From JBCDAP01 sp038747915 (GTDB lineage Bacteria; Planctomycetota; Phycisphaerae; Phycisphaerales; UBA1924): a DNA stretch of 8,423 nucleotides. This document shows, piece after piece, positions 5,721 to 8,423 of the stretch. The stretch's first letter is position 1; the number at the start of each line of letters is the position of its first letter. The position numbers and the translations under genes are program-made. The notes under the pieces are model-generated. The model saw only the letters and a list, made by a program, of their open reading frames with translations. It had not been told where the DNA came from and did not search any database. The stretch spans positions 1 through 8,423 of the forward strand of contig JBCDJJ010000113.1 of the NCBI GenBank assembly GCA_038747915.1. The letters run 5' to 3'.

Positions 5721-5843
5721 TCGAGCGGCACAAGTTGCGCACGCTCGGCGCAGCGGTGCGCAGCTCGTGCTCGAGGTTCGAGCGAAAGATGCACATGTCG
5801 CGCCGGAAGGGCCGATAGCCCGCACGCGGCGGAGGATCGCCGC
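5721..5843 (+). other. Gap between fliL and fliN where fliM is usually located
   Basis: The 123 bases carry no gene I can support. A 41-codon frame from 5693 to 5818 overlaps the end of fliL and has no ribosome binding site or FliM-like N-terminal motif (no EIDALL). A GCCGATAG at 5811-5818 resembles a sigma-28 -10 box but has no matching -35. The right end is the hairpin holding the fliN ribosome binding site. Confidence 0.6.
5826..5843 (+). promoter_or_regulatory. Hairpin presenting the fliN ribosome binding site in its loop
   Basis: GCGGCG (5826-5831) and CGCCGC (5838-5843) form a six-base-pair all-GC stem around the loop GAGGAT, which holds most of the Shine-Dalgarno sequence. The stem ends directly against the ATG at 5844. 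A second GGAGG (5852-5856) and ATG (5862) follow outside the hairpin. A role in start choice or translation rate is inferred. Confidence 0.45.
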
Positions 5844-6512
5844 ATGCAATCGGAGGCTAGGATGGCCGATCAGGAACCGAACGACGCTGCCGAAAACGAT
5901 GCCGATACCGGCGAGACCACCGAGTCGCCAGACACCGGCGACGCCGAGCAGCCGGACGACTCGTCGGATGCCGCGGACACGGCGGAGGATGCGATCGCGG
6001 CGGCAGCGGCTGCGGTCGACGATGTGAACGAGCATGCCGACGCGGGCGGCGAGGCCGAGGCCGAGGCCGCCGAAGCGGCATCCGGCGAGCATGCGTCTCT
6101 GCTGGACGCGGTGAGCGCGGCGATCAACGCGGTCAACTCGGGCGAGGAGTTGCCGGCTCCCCAGGCGGCGGCGGCCGAGGCGGCCCAGGAGATCCTCGAG
6201 GGTGAGGCGATGTCGATGCCCGACTTCGCGGGCGCCATCGCCAGCGGCGAGCTGCCCGGCGGGCTCGGGCTGCTCGGCGATGTCAACCTCAGACTCAAGG
6301 TCGAGCTCGGGCGCACACGGATGCACGTGGAGGATGTGCTCAAGCTCGGTGAGGGGTCGGTGGTCGAGCTCGACAAGCTCGCCGGCGACCCGGTGGATAT
6401 CTACGTGAACGATCGCCCCGTCGCGCGCGGCGAGGTGCTCGTGCTGAACGACAGTTTCTGCGTGCGTATCAACGAGATCATCACGCAGGCGACCGGTGAG
6501 GCCGCAGCGTAA
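5844..6512 (+). CDS. fliN: Flagellar motor switch protein FliN with long acidic N-terminal extension
   Basis: FliN builds the lower C-ring of the rotor and the docking site for export substrates. The C-terminal residues 143-213 form a SpoA (FliM/FliN C-terminal) domain: LLGDVNLRLKVELGRTRMHV, then EDVLKLGEGSVVELDKLAGD, then VDIYVNDRPVARGEVLVLND, and FCVRINEII. These match FliN motif by motif. The N-terminal 140 residues are low-complexity, rich in Ala, Glu and Asp, with no CheC/CheX-like domain, so this is not a FliY. The total of 222 residues compares with 100-140 for ordinary FliN. Two starts are possible: ATG 5844 (GGAGG, eight bases) and ATG 5862, giving MADQEPND, with GGAGG five bases away. 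The gene follows fliL without an intervening fliM. Its stop lies in a hairpin loop. Confidence 0.9.
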   Translation: MQSEARMADQEPNDAAENDADTGETTESPDTGDAEQPDDSSDAADTAEDAIAAAAAAVDDVNEHADAGGEAEAEAAEAASGEHASLLDAVSAAINAVNSGEELPAPQAAAAEAAQEILEGEAMSMPDFAGAIASGELPGGLGLLGDVNLRLKVELGRTRMHVEDVLKLGEGSVVELDKLAGDPVDIYVNDRPVARGEVLVLNDSFCVRINEIITQATGEAAA

Positions 6513-6524
6513 GGACGGCTGCGG
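6502..6524 (+). repeat. Seven-base-pair hairpin spanning the fliN stop codon
   Basis: CCGCAGC (6502-6508) and GCTGCGG (6518-6524) are perfect inverted repeats around a nine-base loop containing the fliN TAA (6510-6512). No T-run follows, so transcription probably reads through into fliO. It resembles the hairpin around the flbD stop. Confidence 0.45.
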
Positions 6525-6551
6525 AGGCACACACGCGCACGCGATGGGTAT

Positions 6552-6571
6552 CGAGCGGCGGAGCACGCTCG
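6552..6571 (+). promoter_or_regulatory. Hairpin with a ribosome binding site in its loop before fliO
   Basis: CGAGC (6552-6556) and GCTCG (6567-6571) could pair around a ten-base loop, GGCGGAGCAC, that contains GGAG. The GTG at 6573 follows at once, and a second site (GAGG 6575-6578) and ATG (6585) come after it. The layout repeats that seen before fliN. The stem is only five base pairs. Confidence 0.3.
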
Positions 6572-6584
6572 GGTGAGGCTCAGG

Positions 6585-7457
6585 ATGAGGCCGACAACGA
6601 ACCAAGTGACGACAGCGGCCGCGGTCGCACTCTTCATCGGTGCTGCGAGCGGGGCCGACACGGTCAACGCCTTCCAGACCGGCACGGATGAGGCGCTCGG
6701 GGTGGAGACACTCGAGGCGATACCCGCGCCGGTCCAAGGGCATGCAAGCCGGGCCGGTGGCGGTGGAGGGGATGTACCGCCGGTTGCGAGTGCGCTTCGT
6801 TCGATGGCACCGCCCGAGACGGAATCGCGCCCCCTCGGGCCCGCTGGGGCATCGCCGAGCGATCGCATGGGCATCGAGCTCAGCCAGAGCGCGGACGAGT
6901 CGTCGTCATCAGCCGAGGACTGGGGGGGCTGGGCTCGTACCGTGGGAGCGCTCGCGATTGTCCTCGGGCTGATCTTCGGGATGAAGCTGGTGCTGCAGCG
7001 GTCAGCGGGCGCGATCGGTGGCCTAAGGAACAGCCTGGGGGCCGGGGGGCGAGCACCGTCGGGTGTGGTGTTCGTGCTTGGTCGCTACCCGATCGCGCGC
7101 GGTCACTCCCTGGTGCTGATGAAGGTCGATCGCCGCGTGCTCGTGCTCGACCAATCCTCGAGCGGGTTCCGCACGCTCACCGAGATCGTTGATGCCGAAG
7201 AGGTGGCCTCGATTCTCGTCAAAACGCGCGACGAGGAGGGTGAGAGCATGGCCAGCAAGTTCGGTGAGATGCTCCGCTCGGTCGAGCGTGACCCCTCGTT
7301 CGGTGAGGCCAATGACTCGCCTCGGTCGGTCCGGCGTGCGATGTCGTTCGAGCAGGATGCGCCAGGCGCGTTCGACACCCCTCCCATGGATGCCGACGAG
7401 GCGGCGCGCGCGAAGCTTGAGTCGCAGCTGCGCCGTATTCGAGGGCTGACCGCATGA
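6585..7457 (+). CDS. fliO: Flagellar biosynthesis protein FliO
   Basis: FliO is a membrane protein that helps assemble the FliP ring of the export gate. From ATG 6585 the product is 290 residues. It has a signal-peptide-like N-terminus (TTAAAVALFIGAASGA, possible cleavage after residue 24), a disordered Pro/Gly/Ser-rich periplasmic stretch of about 90 residues, and one membrane helix WARTVGALAIVLGLIFGMKL (about 116-135). The cytoplasmic FliO domain follows: SGVVFVLGRYPIARGHSLVL, then KVDRRVLVLDQSSSGFRTLT. A further 75 residues end in LESQLRRIRGLTA. It is much longer than E. coli FliO (about 120), but such extended forms are common elsewhere. The alternative start GTG 6573 adds four residues (MRLR) and would give a more basic signal peptide. 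ATG was preferred because GAGG lies six bases upstream. The stop overlaps the fliP ATG (ATGA). Confidence 0.87.
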   Translation: MRPTTNQVTTAAAVALFIGAASGADTVNAFQTGTDEALGVETLEAIPAPVQGHASRAGGGGGDVPPVASALRSMAPPETESRPLGPAGASPSDRMGIELSQSADESSSSAEDWGGWARTVGALAIVLGLIFGMKLVLQRSAGAIGGLRNSLGAGGRAPSGVVFVLGRYPIARGHSLVLMKVDRRVLVLDQSSSGFRTLTEIVDAEEVASILVKTRDEEGESMASKFGEMLRSVERDPSFGEANDSPRSVRRAMSFEQDAPGAFDTPPMDADEAARAKLESQLRRIRGLTA

Positions 7458-8395
7458 TCGTCTCGCGTGGGTTCATGGCGATCGTCAGTGTGGTGCTCGC
7501 CGCGGCGGTGCTCGTTGCTGGTGGGGCGCGCGCACAGATCACGACCCTCCCGGCACCCGATCCGGTCGATCCGCGGGCAGCGGGTCCGGGGTCGGTCGAA
7601 CCGGCACCTCCCTCCGTCGACGACCCACTCCCCCCGACGCCGATCGGGATGATCGAGGATGCAGCGTCGGCGCTGCCTGGCTTCGAGAACGGTCTGAGCG
7701 GCGCGATGAACGTGCTCGTCCTGCTCACGGTGCTGACGCTCGTGCCGTCGATCATGGTGATGACGACGTGCTTCGTTCGATTCCTGATCGTGCTCGGGCT
7801 CCTGCGTCAGGCGCTCGGTACCGGCACCATGCCACCGGCCCAGGTGATCACGGCGCTCAGCCTGTTCATGACGATGCTGGTGATGGCGCCGACATTCGAG
7901 CGGATCCATCAAGAGGCCATCTTGCCCTACGAGCGCGGCGAGATCACCAATCAGCTCGAGATGTGGAACCAGGCGAAGCAGCCGCTGCGCGACTTCATGT
8001 TCGCGCAGATCGAGGCGGCGGATAACTGGTCCAGCGTCTACATGATCCTGAACTACAAGGGGGTCGACACATCCGAGCCCGAGCAGCTCACCCGGGCCGA
8101 TGTCGACACGTTGTCGCTCATCCCGGCGTACATGCTGAGCGAGCTGAAGATCGCCTTCTTGATGGGTTTCCGAGTGTACCTGCCGTTCCTGATCATCGAC
8201 ATGGTAATCGCGTCGGTGCTGATCTCGATGAGCATGATGATGCTCCCGCCGGTGCTGATCTCGCTGCCGTTCAAGCTGCTGATGTTCGTGCTGGTGGATG
8301 GGTGGATGCTGGTGGTGGGCAACCTGATGGCGAGCGTCAGTGTGGCTGGCGGTCCGGGTGGGACCGGTGTGATCTCGAATCTTGTGGGTGGGTAG
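7454..8395 (+). CDS. fliP: Flagellar type III export gate protein FliP
   Basis: FliP forms the five-subunit core of the FliPQR export gate through which flagellar proteins are secreted. The 313-residue product starts at ATG 7454 (overlapping the fliO stop, GAGGG eight bases upstream). It has a signal peptide ending GGARA before Q28, as in other FliP. A Pro-rich stretch (about 28-75) precedes the core. The family signatures are unmistakable: VRFLIVLGLLRQALGTGTMP, ITALSLFMTMLVMAP, PAYMLSELKIAFLMGFRVYL, and SMSMMMLPP with SLPFKLLMFVLVDGW. The MMM triplet corresponds to the methionine gasket of the gate. Enterobacterial FliP has 245 residues; the extra length is the Pro-rich segment and a modest enlargement of the loop before PAYMLSELK (KGVDTSEPEQLTRADVD). 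fliQ would be expected right of the window edge, but only 28 bases remain. Confidence 0.97.
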   Translation: MIVSRGFMAIVSVVLAAAVLVAGGARAQITTLPAPDPVDPRAAGPGSVEPAPPSVDDPLPPTPIGMIEDAASALPGFENGLSGAMNVLVLLTVLTLVPSIMVMTTCFVRFLIVLGLLRQALGTGTMPPAQVITALSLFMTMLVMAPTFERIHQEAILPYERGEITNQLEMWNQAKQPLRDFMFAQIEAADNWSSVYMILNYKGVDTSEPEQLTRADVDTLSLIPAYMLSELKIAFLMGFRVYLPFLIIDMVIASVLISMSMMMLPPVLISLPFKLLMFVLVDGWMLVVGNLMASVSVAGGPGGTGVISNLVGG

Positions 8396-8423
8396 CGGGT
8401 GTGCGCCCGGCCACACGGCTCAA

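Noticed and set aside
5726..5741. CGGCACAAGTTGCGCA as a sigma-54 promoter before fliN
   Set aside because: Only the GG/GC spacing and the GGCAC core match; the TT before GC and the leading T are missing, so it is much weaker than the flgE site.
5693..5818. A 41-codon frame overlapping the fliL end, as a possible small gene, fliM remnant or frameshifted fliL tail
   Set aside because: It has no ribosome binding site, no FliM motif, and a composition like its out-of-frame continuation upstream; the fliL stop looks genuine.
5811..5818. GCCGATAG as a sigma-28 -10 box before fliN
   Set aside because: No TAAA-like element lies at the right distance upstream.
5691..6743. A 350-codon open frame on the - strand across fliN
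   Set aside because: It covers the antisense of the FliN SpoA domain and shows no motif; a GC-driven absence of stops explains it.
7103..8416. A 437-codon open frame on the - strand, opposite fliO and fliP
   Set aside because: It has Arg/His/Gln-rich shadow composition, is antisense to highly conserved FliP, and shows no motif.
1..8423. tRNA, rRNA, CRISPR array, insertion sequence or phage genes
   Set aside because: None was seen; the window is filled end to end with flagellar genes and short gaps.

Overview
The window is a compact, GC-rich (roughly two thirds G+C by eye) flagellar gene cluster. All genes lie on the + strand. The proteins are alanine- and acid-rich, most genes have GGAG/GAGG-type ribosome binding sites, and start/stop overlaps of the GTGA/ATGA kind are used. 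The gene order fliK-flgD-(small gene)-flgE-flbD-motA-motB-fliL-fliN-fliO-fliP is the large fla/che-type order known from spirochaetes and Firmicutes. The protein style (long acidic or low-complexity N-terminal extensions, high GC) makes me think of Planctomycetota (Phycisphaerae-like) or a similar GC-rich Gram-negative phylum. That assignment is inference and rests on no marker gene.

Layout. 1-224 is the 3' end of a gene that fits fliK (hook-length control) by position and composition. 246-1291 holds flgD (hook cap scaffold), overlapped by a small gene that looks like a divergent member of the uncharacterised 'flagellar operon protein' family (TIGR02530). A 60-base gap carries a very good sigma-54 promoter and leads into flgE (hook, 602 aa). 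After an 87-base gap comes flbD/swrD (65 aa), then a 135-base gap with a palindrome and a weak sigma-28-like site. 3581-5720 holds motA, motB (a stator pair with sodium-type residues) and fliL. A 123-base gap stands where fliM is normally found. It is followed by fliN with an unusually long acidic N-terminus, then fliO and fliP (export gate). fliQ would be expected just past the right edge.

How the genes work together: FlgD, FlgE and FliK build the hook and set its length. MotA, MotB, FliL and FlbD supply torque and stator support. FliN belongs to the C-ring. FliO and FliP form and assemble the export gate. The cluster is a known machine, not a new system. The points most worth a second look are the sigma-54 promoter placed exactly at the hook gene, the missing fliM beside an enlarged FliN, the divergent TIGR02530-like gene, and tandem starts with the first ribosome binding site in a hairpin loop at fliN and fliO.
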